DNA of 64,000 nt from an uncultured bacterium (GCA_938018055.1 CALIKL010000020.1:17175-81174), one strand, 5' to 3'. Shown: positions 45,634 to 55,854, counted from the stretch's first letter. Notes: generated by a model from the sequence alone, not told the origin. Numbers and translations: made by a program.

Positions 45634-48450
45634 TCAGGAATCAGGGGATTCAGGATAGAGGGTCACACGGACGTACTGGTCATCCCGGAGTACTTTTCGG
45701 GCCATGTCAGCCACGTTGGCTGGCGTGACGATTTCGAGTGCTTCTGCCGGATTGAGCAGAATACGGGCGGGATCCATATCCCTGGTAAGGTAGAATTTGG
45801 TGGTATTCAGCCAGTAGCCGTTCTCCTCCAGTCCGGTTTCCCAAGCCCGGAAGGCCTGCTCACGCGCATTGGCCAGATCTTCCTCGTCTGGACCCAATTC
45901 CTTGAAAGCGCGGATCGTGTCCCAAACCATGGCAACCAGTTCATCCACCCGCTCGGGATCGCAGCCGAATACGATGACGAATTGATAGTGCTCATACGGT
46001 TGGTCGCGCAGGGACCCTTGGACGGACACCCCGTAGGTTCCACCCAGATCCTCGCGCAAAACCTCTCGCAAACGGGTATCCAGCGTTTCCCGAAGCATGT
46101 TCATGGCCCGACGAGATTCCATCGTCCAAGGCATGTCGCCCGAGAAAACAATGCCGACCTGGGAGACAGGCTCCACGCCCCGGTGCACTTCTTTTTCGAT
46201 GGCTCCCGAAGGAGGCCGGATCCCTGCATCAATGCCCGCTTCCTCACGGCCCGTCCCTGGCAGTGAAGCCAGGTATTGGGTGACCAAGGGGCGCATATCC
46301 TCGGGTTCAAAGGTGCCCACGAACAAGAATGTGAAGTCCGAGAAGTCCTCAAACCGGTCGGAATAGAGCATCTCCATGTGAGCAAGATCTGCTTCTGCAA
46401 GCACATCGGCAGACATGGGTCGCGCCCTGATGTGGTAGTTGTTGAGCGTCACGTTGAGCGTGTCACCAAACGCAGATTGGGGATTATTCTGCATCGTGGA
46501 CAGCATGCTGTTCATACGCGTCATGAACGAGGCGAACACGGTAGAATCACTCCTGGGGGAAGTGGCATACAGGTGGGTGAGCTGAAACAGGGTTTCCAGG
46601 TCTTGCGGGCTGGCAGACCCGCTGAATCCTTCTTCCAGGGATCCGATGAACGGGCGAATCCTGGCCACCTTTCCAGAGAGCTTTTTGGAGAGATCCACGG
46701 CATTGAAGCTTCCCACGCCGCTTCCGCCGATGATATTGGTCGTGAGAGAGGAGGAGATGTACATGGAATCCGGAGCCAAGGAAGCGCCACCTGGACTCCA
46801 CGCCGAAACCAGAATTTCGTCAGCTTTGAAATCGGTCGGTTTCAGCAGCACCTTGACGCCGTTCGAGAGCGTCCACGTCGTAAGTCCGATGTCCTCGCGA
46901 AAGGCTTCTTCAACGATGCTGCCCGGTTGTGGCAGGTCCGCGATGAGAGGCGCATCCTGGTCTCCGTCATCGTAGGGTTCAAGTTCAAGCCCTTCGACAT
47001 CGGACATGACCGCCTTGACAGCCTCGTACGTGGGCATCGGCTGATCCTCCCCGCCAGGACCTGAAATGAGGATCACCTGATTGTCCCGAGTCATCAATAC
47101 AGATACCAGGGAATTCACGTCTTCGAGGGAAATCTGGGGAAGCACGCGCTGCATGAGCTTGAATTCGGCATCGATACCTGGGACAGCCTCTCCTGTGAGC
47201 GCATGACGACGGTACTCGTCGGCCAATGCCGAGGAGTACTGGTTACCCCTCTCATTCCAGGCGACTTCCATGCGGCGCAGGCGTGCCTGACGGGCCCGGT
47301 CGAATTCGGACCGGGTAAATCCGTGTTGGCGAATGCGCTCGGTTTCCTCGAGCATCGTCTTCAGCGCCCGCTCGTATCGCCCCTCCTGTACGCTTGCCCT
47401 CAGGGAGAACGCCGATTTGGTTCGTACCAACGAACCGTCTCCGCTACCTGCTCCAATGAACGGAGGATCAGCGTCTTGCGTCAGTTCTCCCAGGCGCCGA
47501 TTGAGCATGCTGGCGAAGAGGCTGCGCTGCAGATCTTCCCGATACTGCTCAGCGGTGCCGGGATCGCCGTTTTCGTGTTTGTAAACCAGCTCCACTGACG
47601 CAAACCCGGCTTCGGGATCCGACTCTATTGAAACCAGCGGCAGGTCATGGTCGGGGATCGTGAAGTAGGTTCTTTCCCTCGCCTCGTCCGGGCCGGCCAG
47701 ATCTCCGAAAAGCTCCTGTATGCGGGATTCAATCAGCTCAGCGTCGAAATCTCCGACCGCTACAACCGTCATCAGATCCGGACGGTACCAATCCCGGTAG
47801 TACTGGATCAGCCGGTCATGCGAAAAGGTCCGCAAGGATTCCTCGGTTCCAATGGGAAGGCGATCCGGGTAGTGGGATCCGCTCAGTAAAACTGGGTATT
47901 GACGGGAGATGATGCGATTGGTGCCACCCTGACGAAGGCGCCATTCCTCTATGACGACACCCCGCTCCTTGTCGATCTCCTGAGGGTCGAATGCGACATT
48001 GCCGGCCCATTCGCGCAGAACCTGGAGTCCTTTGTCGAGGATCTCCGGATCGTCAGTCGGTAATTGGAGCATGTACACCGTCTCATCAAAACTGGTATAA
48101 GCATTGATATCCGGTCCGAATCGCATTCCAATCGACTCCAAGTATTCGACCAACGCTTGCTCTTCGAATTTCTCCGTCCCGTTGAACGCCATGTGCTCGA
48201 CGAAATGCGCCAGCCCGAGTTGGTCGTCCGCTTCCTGGATCGATCCGGCATTCAGAACAAGACGTAATTCGGCGCGCTTTTCCGGCCGCTCGTTTGCCCG
48301 AACCATGTATCGAAGTCCATTGTCGAGCGTATCGGACGCGATCGCTGGGTCCAGAGGGATGCGCTCCTGAGCTTCTACGCGAACGCCTGTCAGACCGATA
48401 ATGCTCAGCAGGAATAGAAACGGAATTACACGCGTCAAGACGTTTGGCAT
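45634..48450 (-). CDS. M16 family metallopeptidase
   Basis: 938 residues from the ATG at 48450, signal peptide ending VEAQ. The inverted zinc motif HxxEH is HFVEH (82-86); the third ligand lies in ERGVVIEE about 75 residues on. A second, inactive M16 half follows (VLLKPTDFKADEILVSAWSP and later repeats), as in PqqL- and pitrilysin-like proteases. Exported, probably periplasmic or outer-membrane associated, degrading peptides. A longer in-frame start at 48726 lies inside selO and is not protein-like. The start is 26 bases after the selO stop, suggesting a common transcript. Confidence 0.93.
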   Translation of the reverse strand: MPNVLTRVIPFLFLLSIIGLTGVRVEAQERIPLDPAIASDTLDNGLRYMVRANERPEKRAELRLVLNAGSIQEADDQLGLAHFVEHMAFNGTEKFEEQALVEYLESIGMRFGPDINAYTSFDETVYMLQLPTDDPEILDKGLQVLREWAGNVAFDPQEIDKERGVVIEEWRLRQGGTNRIISRQYPVLLSGSHYPDRLPIGTEESLRTFSHDRLIQYYRDWYRPDLMTVVAVGDFDAELIESRIQELFGDLAGPDEARERTYFTIPDHDLPLVSIESDPEAGFASVELVYKHENGDPGTAEQYREDLQRSLFASMLNRRLGELTQDADPPFIGAGSGDGSLVRTKSAFSLRASVQEGRYERALKTMLEETERIRQHGFTRSEFDRARQARLRRMEVAWNERGNQYSSALADEYRRHALTGEAVPGIDAEFKLMQRVLPQISLEDVNSLVSVLMTRDNQVILISGPGGEDQPMPTYEAVKAVMSDVEGLELEPYDDGDQDAPLIADLPQPGSIVEEAFREDIGLTTWTLSNGVKVLLKPTDFKADEILVSAWSPGGASLAPDSMYISSSLTTNIIGGSGVGSFNAVDLSKKLSGKVARIRPFIGSLEEGFSGSASPQDLETLFQLTHLYATSPRSDSTVFASFMTRMNSMLSTMQNNPQSAFGDTLNVTLNNYHIRARPMSADVLAEADLAHMEMLYSDRFEDFSDFTFLFVGTFEPEDMRPLVTQYLASLPGTGREEAGIDAGIRPPSGAIEKEVHRGVEPVSQVGIVFSGDMPWTMESRRAMNMLRETLDTRLREVLREDLGGTYGVSVQGSLRDQPYEHYQFVIVFGCDPERVDELVAMVWDTIRAFKELGPDEEDLANAREQAFRAWETGLEENGYWLNTTKFYLTRDMDPARILLNPAEALEIVTPANVADMARKVLRDDQYVRVTLYPESPDS

Positions 48451-48475
48451 GAGGAAGATCGGGTAATGAGTAGGG

Positions 48476-50017
48476 TCAGGAGCTACAGGACAACATGGAC
48501 GCCCCGGGTTGTTCGCGAGCCCATTCCGGGCGGCGTTTGACCAGGTCTTCGCGTCCTTCTTGAACATCATACGGCGTGCGACACGCGTCGAAAAGGTCAT
48601 CCAGGAGGGCCATGTCGCCTTTTTCTGCGGCTTCGATGGCTTGGAAGACCAGATAATTGCGGGGAATGATCCAGGGATTGGACCGGGACATGCGAGCCAG
48701 TCGTGATTCTTGGTCGTCCTCGTCAAGGACGGCCTCCGACCAGCGGGTCATCCAATCCATGATCTGCTCAACGTCAGACATCGAGGGGGGCGCATAAAAA
48801 GCATCATCCAGAAGGCGCACATCAGGATCTTCAGGGTCGAAGTTCATCAGGGCCCGAAAAAAGAGGGTCCAATCTGTTTCGATTTCCTGCATCCAAGCGA
48901 ATAGGTCGCTGATCAGTTCTGCATCGTGCAACGTCTCCAGGCCAAGCTTTGCGGCCATGCGTTTCTGATAGGCTGCGCTGAACTGCCTTGGGAACGAGTC
49001 GACAAGGGCCTGAACGGGTGCAACATCATCGAGCAGAGGCAGCAAGGCCTGAGCGAATTGAGCCAGATTCCAATGGGCAACCCGCGGCTGATTCCCGAAG
49101 ACGTAGCGGCAGGATTGAGCGTCGGTCGTATTGGGCGTGAAATGCGGGTCGAAATGATCGATCCAGCCGTACGGGCCGTAGTCGATGGTGAGTCCAAGAA
49201 CAGACATGTTGTCCGTATTCATGACGCCATGTACAAACCCTACCCGCATCCAGTCGGCTACGAGCTCGGCGGTGCGTGAAAGAACGGCTTCGATGAGGTG
49301 CAACGGTGCGTCGGGAGCGTCCGCATCCATTTCCGGGAAATGCTCGCTGATGGTCCAGTGCACCAATTCGGCCAGGAGATCACGCTCCTGTCGTGCTGCA
49401 TGGATCTGGTAATTTCCGAATCGCAGAAATGACGGGGCCACCCGACACACGATCGCACCGGGCTCCATGGTCGGTCGGCCGTCATAGAACATATCGCGCT
49501 CCACCAGTTCACCCGTTCCGACCAGACTCAATGCACGGGTGGTTGGAATGCCGAGATGGTACATGGCCTCTGAGCAAAGGAATTCCCGGATCGAGGAGCG
49601 TAGCACCGCCCGCCCGTCCGCCGTACGCGAATAGGGGGTGGGACCAGCCCCTTTCAGCTGCAGGGTCTGCCAGGTCCCTTTAACGTCCCGGATTTCACCA
49701 AGATTGATCGCGCGGCCATCACCGAGTTGACCGGCCCAGTTGCCAAATTGATGTCCGCCGTAATTCATGGCGTATGGACGGCTTCCCGGAGCAATCTCGT
49801 TTCCGCTCAACCACGCCAGCCAGTCCTGGTCAGAGGTCCAATGTGCAGGAAGGCCCAGTTCAGCCGCCAGTTGCGGTGAGTGGGCAAGCAGTGTGGGGTC
49901 TGACACGGGTTCGGGCGTGACCTGTGACCAGGCGGCTCCCGTGACCTCCCTGCGGCGGGAATCACCCGAGGTGTCACCCGCAAGGGCATCCACGTATCGA
50001 TGGGCGAATGTACTCAT
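48476..50017 (-). CDS. selO: Protein adenylyltransferase SelO
   Basis: 513-residue pseudokinase-fold enzyme of the SelO/YdiU family, which transfers AMP to Ser/Thr/Tyr of target proteins in response to oxidative stress. The N-terminal YAMNYGGHQFGNWAGQLGDG, LQLKGAGPTPYSR, and the metal-binding GVMNTDNMSVLGLTIDYGP are diagnostic. The protein ends SCSS, with Cys in the position of selenocysteine in animal SelO. Its ATG overlaps the greB-like stop by 4 bases. Confidence 0.94.
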   Translation of the reverse strand: MSTFAHRYVDALAGDTSGDSRRREVTGAAWSQVTPEPVSDPTLLAHSPQLAAELGLPAHWTSDQDWLAWLSGNEIAPGSRPYAMNYGGHQFGNWAGQLGDGRAINLGEIRDVKGTWQTLQLKGAGPTPYSRTADGRAVLRSSIREFLCSEAMYHLGIPTTRALSLVGTGELVERDMFYDGRPTMEPGAIVCRVAPSFLRFGNYQIHAARQERDLLAELVHWTISEHFPEMDADAPDAPLHLIEAVLSRTAELVADWMRVGFVHGVMNTDNMSVLGLTIDYGPYGWIDHFDPHFTPNTTDAQSCRYVFGNQPRVAHWNLAQFAQALLPLLDDVAPVQALVDSFPRQFSAAYQKRMAAKLGLETLHDAELISDLFAWMQEIETDWTLFFRALMNFDPEDPDVRLLDDAFYAPPSMSDVEQIMDWMTRWSEAVLDEDDQESRLARMSRSNPWIIPRNYLVFQAIEAAEKGDMALLDDLFDACRTPYDVQEGREDLVKRRPEWAREQPGASMLSCSS

Positions 50018-50541
50018 GCATCGTCGGGATACGTGACGGCCACTACTTCCAGGGTTTCTTTGACACCGCCCATCATCAGCGTAGCCGTTTCACCCGGCTT
50101 GCAGCCGGTCAAAGCGCGCGCCAACGGGGCAATCCACCCGATGCGCATGGTGGCAATATCCGATTCATCTACGCCCACAATCTGGAAAGTCCTCTCCAGA
50201 CCGGGCTTTCTACCCTGTTGCGTTCGGGTCGTGACGCGGGCGCCAAAGCGAACTTCATCTGATGGCTGATCGGCCGCCCGTACAACCTTGGCACTCTTTA
50301 TTCTGGCTTCCAGATCCTTGATGCGACCGCGGACGACGGTCAACGCCCGATTGCGGTCTTCGCTATGAGGATCCCCTTTCTTGAGGCGCTCACGTTCCTT
50401 TTCCAGTTCGGTCAATTCTTCGTTCAGCAGTCGCAGCCCACGGACTGTCACGAAATTGACGGCACCGGCAGGAAGTGGGGCACGCGGCGGGATATAGACA
50501 TCGCCAGTCGGTGCGTCTTCATTGACGAACGCTCGGGACAT
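50014..50541 (-). CDS. GreA/GreB-family transcript cleavage factor
   Basis: 175 residues: an N-terminal extension (to about 30), a coiled coil (about 35-90, with KKGDPHSEDRNRAL at the tip that reaches the RNA polymerase active site) and a C-terminal FKBP-like domain (VRFGARVTTRTQQGR; ARALTGCKPGETATL). The tip keeps Asp/Glu residues needed for cleavage stimulation. The basic linkage to GreB is suggested by the KDLEARIKSAKVV helix. It lies 13 bases after the ABC exporter gene and is translationally coupled to selO. Confidence 0.85.
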   Translation of the reverse strand: MSRAFVNEDAPTGDVYIPPRAPLPAGAVNFVTVRGLRLLNEELTELEKERERLKKGDPHSEDRNRALTVVRGRIKDLEARIKSAKVVRAADQPSDEVRFGARVTTRTQQGRKPGLERTFQIVGVDESDIATMRIGWIAPLARALTGCKPGETATLMMGGVKETLEVVAVTYPDDA

Positions 50542-50554
50542 GGCTTGTTCAGAC

Positions 50555-52444
50555 TCAGGTAGTGGATTCGGGCAGATAGTCCTCGCCCGGGTTGACGAAG
50601 AGGTTTTCTTCCCATTTGTACTGCTGATCGTGCAGCTCCTTGTAGCGCCCTTCGAGTGCCATCAGCTGGGCGTGCGTTCCGCATTCGACGATTTCACCGT
50701 GCTCAAGGACCACAATCTGGTCTGCGCTGCGAATCGTGGACAGACGGTGAGCGATGACGAATGTCGTACGCCCCTGGCGAAGGGAAGCAAATCCGGCCTG
50801 AATCAAGGCCTCACTCTCCGAGTCCAAGCTGGAGGTTGCCTCGTCGAGTACCAGGATACGCGGATTGGCCAGAATGGCGCGCGCGATGGCAATGCGCTGA
50901 CGCTGTCCGCCTGACAGCTTGATACCCCGTTCACCGACGACCGTGTCGTAGCCGTCGGGGAATTCGGAAATGAAGATGTGGCAATTGGCCAATTCAGAGG
51001 CGCGTAAGACCTCGTCCTCCGATGCATCCGGTTTGGCGAAACGGATATTGTTGGCAACGGTCCCGTCGAACAAGAAGTTTTCCTGCAGCACGACGCCGAG
51101 ATGCCTCCTGAAATCATGCAGACGAACGGACTTTAGGTCTTTGCCATCAATGAGTATTCGCCCTGAGTCAGGTCGGTTGAACGCCATCACAAGGCTGACC
51201 AACGTGCTTTTGCCGGATCCACTCGAGCCAACCAGCGCCGTCGTTGTACCGGCTTTGGCGGTTAATGACACGCCCTTCAGCACAGGAACGTCTTCTTCGT
51301 ATGCGAAATCAACATCCTGAAGGACGATTTCGCCATCAACCGAAGAAAGGGCTTCGCGCGTCTCATCTTCTTCGTCCTCCGTTGGGTGCTCGAGCAGCTC
51401 ACGGATTCGGTCCAGCCCGGCGAAGGCTTCAGAAACCTGCGTCCCGATGGCCGCCAGCTGAATGATGGGTGCAGCCAGGAGTCCGATCAGGAAGATGTAC
51501 ATGACGAAATCTCCCATTGTCATGTCACCTGCAGCGATAGCCTTGCCTCCGACCGTGATCATCAGGATTCCAACACCACCGATCACGATACCTGCAAATG
51601 TGGAGATGGCGGCACGGCCCGTGATGGCCTTCCTGACGTTCTGAAAGAGCTCATTGACGCCATCGGAAAATACCGTCTGCTCTCTGCTCTCAACCCCATA
51701 CGCCTTTACGATTCGGATGCCGTTGAGCGTTTCGTTGAGGCGACCCGTGACCTGGGAGTTGATTTCTCCACGCTCACGGAATAGTGGCCGCAGTTTCGCG
51801 AACGCGAAGGCCATTGCGGCGCCAAAAGCCAACAGGAAGCCCATGGTCGATGCCGTAAGCTGCCAGTTGATCACGAACAGCCAGGAAAGGGCAATTATGG
51901 CCGTCAGGACACCGCCTACCATCTGGACAATACCGGTACCGACCAGATTTCTGATACCCTCGGCATCGGTCATGATTCGGGAGATCAGCACCCCGGTTTT
52001 CGTTCCGTCGAAGTACCGGATGGGCAGGCGTGTGACGTGAGCCTGAACCCGACGGCGCATATCCATGATGGCTGCCTGCGCTGTGACCGAAATCACTTGT
52101 GAGAGGGCAAAGGTGGTGATGGCACCCAACATGGTCGCGCCACCGACGGCAAGTGCGATGGGCAAGAGCATGTCCATCTTGCCTTCGGCCAGGATCGTAT
52201 CGACCAGATATTTGGAAGCCCACGGCAGAACGAAACCGCTGAGCCGATTGACGAGCATCAAGACGAATCCAAACGCCAGCTTGCCCCGATGCTCCCACAT
52301 CAAGGAGCGGACCTCCTGCAACGTGGCCCCCTTCTTTTTGGGCTTGAGGTCTTTTTGGGACGCAGAATGTGTATCCGGTGCTGAGGATGTCTCCTGTGAC
52401 GAGTCGGGCTCCAGCACGGAGTCCTTGTTCGCGGTATCGGTCAT
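50555..52444 (-). CDS. ABC exporter half-transporter (MsbA-like)
   Basis: 629 residues from the ATG at 52444 (MTDTANKDSV). Polar Ser-rich N-terminus, six-helix membrane domain (about 45-350), and nucleotide-binding domain with Walker A GSSGSGKST (406-414), ABC signature LSGGQ (510-514), Walker B VLDEATSS (532-539) and the H-loop His near 566. Homodimeric lipid or drug exporter by architecture; the substrate is unknown. The frame's longer start at 52519 is not family-like. Upstream neighbour is the M19 dipeptidase, downstream the greB-like gene. Confidence 0.93.
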   Translation of the reverse strand: MTDTANKDSVLEPDSSQETSSAPDTHSASQKDLKPKKKGATLQEVRSLMWEHRGKLAFGFVLMLVNRLSGFVLPWASKYLVDTILAEGKMDMLLPIALAVGGATMLGAITTFALSQVISVTAQAAIMDMRRRVQAHVTRLPIRYFDGTKTGVLISRIMTDAEGIRNLVGTGIVQMVGGVLTAIIALSWLFVINWQLTASTMGFLLAFGAAMAFAFAKLRPLFRERGEINSQVTGRLNETLNGIRIVKAYGVESREQTVFSDGVNELFQNVRKAITGRAAISTFAGIVIGGVGILMITVGGKAIAAGDMTMGDFVMYIFLIGLLAAPIIQLAAIGTQVSEAFAGLDRIRELLEHPTEDEEDETREALSSVDGEIVLQDVDFAYEEDVPVLKGVSLTAKAGTTTALVGSSGSGKSTLVSLVMAFNRPDSGRILIDGKDLKSVRLHDFRRHLGVVLQENFLFDGTVANNIRFAKPDASEDEVLRASELANCHIFISEFPDGYDTVVGERGIKLSGGQRQRIAIARAILANPRILVLDEATSSLDSESEALIQAGFASLRQGRTTFVIAHRLSTIRSADQIVVLEHGEIVECGTHAQLMALEGRYKELHDQQYKWEENLFVNPGEDYLPESTT

Positions 52445-52567
52445 GAATCGGAGGTTGGGTGCGGCCCTTACACGCCCTGCCTCAGCGTCCGATCCATGCA
52501 CTCGGATACGATGCTCCACGGGTCCCGGAGAAGCAGGCTACCATGTACCTGATCTGTGGGCAGATGA

Positions 52568-53869
52568 CTATCCTTCGGCCTGCATCTCGGCCGCGACGGC
52601 CTGTACCTCATCGAGCACGCGCAGCAGGTTGCCACTCCAGATCTTCTCGACCTCTTCCTCGGAGTATCCGCGACGGACCAGCTCCAGCGTCACATTGAAC
52701 GTCTCGGAGGCATCATTCCATCCGTCGACACCGCCTCCGCCATCGAAGTCGGAAGAGATCCCCACGTGGTCGATGCCAATCGTTTCAACCAGGTAATCGA
52801 TATGGTCAACAAAATCGGCCACGTTGACCGGTTTCTGCTCGATGTCGGCTGCCCGGAGCGCCAATTCCTCTTCCAGCGGCGCAATGGCATCGGCATACGC
52901 TTCGCGCTGCTCTGGCGTCATCGCAAACCATGCGCGGCGATCGGTAACCACGGAGATCCCCATTTCCTGCGAGATTTCCTGACGCAAGGCGTTCGTAGCC
53001 TCGCGATAGGCCCGATCCTTTTCCATATCCACGTAGCTGCGGAATGCTACCGTCTGAATGACGCCGCCATTCGCCTTCAGCGCCATCAGCTGCTCGTCAT
53101 CCATGTTGCGACTATGGCCATTGAGCGCGCGCGCTGAGGAATGAGACGCGATAACGGGAGCCCGTGAGAGCTCAAAGGTCTGCATGTTCGCGACTTTGGA
53201 AGGGTGGGAAACGTCAATCATGATGCCCCACTTGTTCAGCTCTGCAACCGCTTCTCGACCCAAGTCGCTGAGTCCGTCGTGCAGCCACACGCCATCGCCT
53301 TCTCCCGTGTTCGAGTCTGCCAGCTGGCTGTGGCCATTGTGGGCCAGGGACATGTAGCGGGCGCCCCGCTCCTGGAATTCCTGGATGCGGCCAATGTCGT
53401 CACCCATGGGGTAGCCGTTCTCAATTCCGATCATCGCGACCAATTTGCCTTCGCCTACAATGCGACGAACGTCGTCCGACGTATACGCAAGCTCAATTTC
53501 ATCTGGGGCTTTTTCGTCCGCCAACCAGTGAATGGCATCGAATTTGGAGATCGCATTCTCATAAGCCGCGTCGAAACCGGCATCATCCAGATCTCCCTGA
53601 CCTGTATAAACGATGAACCAGCCTACGTCCAGGCCGCCTTCCCTCATTTTGGGAAGGGTAACCTGCGTGGGCAGGTCCATGGTGTAATTACGCTCTTCCG
53701 TGAAGTTGGACGTATTGATGTCGTCGTGGGTATCGAGCGTGATGATGCGCTCGTGGACGCCGCGGGCGCGTTCCACCAATTCTTCCTCGGTCTCTTCAGC
53801 CACCTGGCATCCGGCACATACAAGAACGACAATCAGGAAGAGGGGGGCGTATAAGCGGAGACTATACAT
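52568..53869 (-). CDS. Membrane dipeptidase (M19) lipoprotein
   Basis: 433 residues from the ATG at 53869. A signal sequence with a lipobox-like VCAGC (Cys21) precedes a renal dipeptidase-type TIM barrel. Zinc ligands: His/Asp in TLDTHDDI, Glu in IGIENGYP, His in IDVSHPSK and His in ASHSSARA. The C-terminus has VGISSDFDGGGG, a family hallmark. Probably a periplasmic lipoprotein cleaving dipeptides, possibly D-containing. Start upstream at 54037 would run into the neighbouring gene and is unlikely. Confidence 0.93.
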   Translation of the reverse strand: MYSLRLYAPLFLIVVLVCAGCQVAEETEEELVERARGVHERIITLDTHDDINTSNFTEERNYTMDLPTQVTLPKMREGGLDVGWFIVYTGQGDLDDAGFDAAYENAISKFDAIHWLADEKAPDEIELAYTSDDVRRIVGEGKLVAMIGIENGYPMGDDIGRIQEFQERGARYMSLAHNGHSQLADSNTGEGDGVWLHDGLSDLGREAVAELNKWGIMIDVSHPSKVANMQTFELSRAPVIASHSSARALNGHSRNMDDEQLMALKANGGVIQTVAFRSYVDMEKDRAYREATNALRQEISQEMGISVVTDRRAWFAMTPEQREAYADAIAPLEEELALRAADIEQKPVNVADFVDHIDYLVETIGIDHVGISSDFDGGGGVDGWNDASETFNVTLELVRRGYSEEEVEKIWSGNLLRVLDEVQAVAAEMQAEG

Positions 53870-53951
53870 GGCAGGATTCAGATCGTTGGAGAGACAGGAA
53901 GGTGAAATATAGCCAGATCTACCGATCGCGCCAGACAGTCCTCGGGAGCAA

Positions 53952-54362
53952 TCAGGACGTAGCCGGGCCTTGGCGGGGTGTGCTCGACAGCGGATCACGG
54001 AACAATGTCGATGCAAAACCAACCGCAAAAGCTGCATAGAAGACGCTCAGAATCAGGAATCCATTCCCGATACCATGTTGGAATACCTCCTTTACCAGCA
54101 TGAGTGCCACGACGGTGAAGTGAATCAGATTGGCGCTGGCCAACGGTTTTCCGTAGATCCCCCCGATGGGTGCGTTGCGACTCATCCAGTTCAGGACTGC
54201 GAATCCCAAATAGAGACCGCCCATGATCTGGAACAGGATAACCGTGGTTTTTATCGGGTCGATGCCAGCCAGAACCAATACCTCTGCGGGCGTGAACGTC
54301 CCCGAGATACCCAGCAAGGCCAGAAACAAGGCGGACGACACTAACAGAATGCGGGTAAACAT
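53952..54362 (-). CDS. Small four-helix membrane protein
   Basis: 136 residues with four hydrophobic segments (about 4-24, 38-60, 78-95, 98-118); short Asn/Gly motifs between helices (MSRNAPIGGIYGKPLASANL). No family that I can name. The short Ser/Thr/Pro C-terminus (SSTPRQGPATS) is probably cytosolic. It lies between the M19 gene and the nrtS-like pseudogene. Confidence 0.6.
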   Translation of the reverse strand: MFTRILLVSSALFLALLGISGTFTPAEVLVLAGIDPIKTTVILFQIMGGLYLGFAVLNWMSRNAPIGGIYGKPLASANLIHFTVVALMLVKEVFQHGIGNGFLILSVFYAAFAVGFASTLFRDPLSSTPRQGPATS

Positions 54363-54410
54363 CCACGTTGACGTTGTGAGTCGGACGGGGCAGCGCGGAG
54401 GATCACGTCC

Positions 54411-54656
54411 TCAGCAGGGGCGGTCTCCCAATCGTCGAATCGCACTGATACTGGAAATCACGGAAACGCATTAGGGGACCACGACCGTCAGTGCCATTTT
54501 GCCAATCTGAACGCCAGATACTTGGCCGTTCACAATCGAATCCCCATGATTGATGGCGATCAGGATGGAGCCTACAATGACGGCAAATCTAAAGCCTCGC
54601 CGCACAATAGTGCGATCGACGAGCAGCTCGGGCCAGGAGGAGGGAGATGTTTCCAC
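54411..54656 (-). pseudogene. nrtS: NrtS-like nitrate/nitrite carrier, interrupted by in-frame TAA
   Basis: The 61 codons from the ATG at 54656 (METSPSSWPELLVDRTIVRR, then FAVIVGSILIAINHGDS) resemble NrtS, a small two-helix nitrate/nitrite transporter. They stop at a TAA (54471-54473) after VVP, where the family continues with Tyr. In the same frame the next codons read CVSVISSISAIRRLGDRPC, an NrtS-like second-helix end, to a TGA at 54411-54413. So one nonsense codon in the Tyr position splits an otherwise intact gene. The similarity is from memory of the family, and the protein is short. Divergent from the histidine kinase gene. Confidence 0.68.
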
Positions 54657-54735
54657 GATTACAGGATGCTTTGACGCGGGTCAGGATAAGAGATGTGTTG
54701 ACCGAATTTGTTTCAATGTTTAACTGGGGAGTATT

Positions 54736-55833
54736 GTGGGGAATCCAGACACCCACTCCGAGGATCGAATGGAAAGCCAAGATCAGCCTTCTGGTGCACA
54801 CCAGATTCAGCCTACCCTCGAGTCGCTGCAGCGTCTTATGGCTGAATTTCCTGACATGAATCCTGGGCCCGTATTGCGGCTTCGCATGGACGGTACGGTG
54901 GAAATGCTCAACCGGGCGGCACGAGAGGTCCTGAAACTGAAGGGAGCAGAAGGGCAGTGTTGGTATGATCTCTGTCCGGATATGAATGCAGATACGTGGG
55001 AGGCCATAAAGAGCAGTCCCGAGCCCGTGCAATTCGAAGCTGGCACACTCGAACAGTGCTTCCTTTATACCCACGTGTGCCGCCCTGATACTGGCCACAT
55101 CTTCGTCTATGGAGCCGACGTGACGGCGCATCGAATTGCAGAAAAGGCCTTGGAAGATCAGCGTGCCCAGATGGCCGAGATGGCACGATTTCCCGATATG
55201 AATCCAGGACCGGTCATTCAATTTGTGGAAGGTGGCTCCATCGTTCTGGCCAATCGGGCAGCAAGGCGGTTGTTTGACAAACCATCGTTGGTTGGCTTGA
55301 TGTGGCGAGACGTTTGTCCCGGCATGACGGATGCCCTTTGGGAGCGCATCGAGATGACTGAAACCAACGTCTTGCATGAAGCACAGGTTGGTGATCGCTT
55401 CATCCTGTTTACCCACACACCGCGAACGGAGGCAGGCAACTCGTTCGTTTACGGTTCAGATGTGACGGAGCAGAAAGAAGCCGAGCGCCTGCTTGCCCAG
55501 AACGAAAAAATGGCAACACTGGGGACGCTTTCAGCCGGGGTTGCTCATGAATTGAACAATCCAGCAGCTGCTGCACATCGGGGGGCTGATCACCTCAAGT
55601 CGGCCTTCACTCGATTCCAGCAGGTCATGGTCCAGGTAGGGCGACTTGATTTGACCGAATCGGAATTCGAGTGTTTGCTCATGCTCGATGAGTTGGCACG
55701 AGAGCGGTCCGCCCGCGTATCCACACTATCGGGTATGGAGCGGATGGACTTGGAGCAGGAGCTTGAGGAGTGGATGGAGGATCACGAGATCACCGACGCT
55801 TACGAGTTGCTGGACGATCTGGTAGAAGGGTAA
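54736..55833 (+). CDS. PAS histidine kinase, sensor and DHp part (C-terminus cut by TAA)
   Basis: Two PAS-like domains (about 34-140 and 150-250), each opening with FPDMNPGPV and ending with a YGxDVT segment, precede a dimerisation/phosphoacceptor region with His271 in GVAHELNNP. The frame ends at TAA (55831-55833). The same frame continues to a full catalytic domain at 55855. The start shown is a GTG; the ATG at 54769 (MESQDQPSG) may be the real start. No transmembrane helix, so a cytoplasmic sensor. Split kinases exist, but an interrupted single kinase is more likely here. Confidence 0.82.
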   Translation: MGNPDTHSEDRMESQDQPSGAHQIQPTLESLQRLMAEFPDMNPGPVLRLRMDGTVEMLNRAAREVLKLKGAEGQCWYDLCPDMNADTWEAIKSSPEPVQFEAGTLEQCFLYTHVCRPDTGHIFVYGADVTAHRIAEKALEDQRAQMAEMARFPDMNPGPVIQFVEGGSIVLANRAARRLFDKPSLVGLMWRDVCPGMTDALWERIEMTETNVLHEAQVGDRFILFTHTPRTEAGNSFVYGSDVTEQKEAERLLAQNEKMATLGTLSAGVAHELNNPAAAAHRGADHLKSAFTRFQQVMVQVGRLDLTESEFECLLMLDELARERSARVSTLSGMERMDLEQELEEWMEDHEITDAYELLDDLVEG

Positions 55834-55854
55834 ATCAGGACGGCAGAACTGGAA

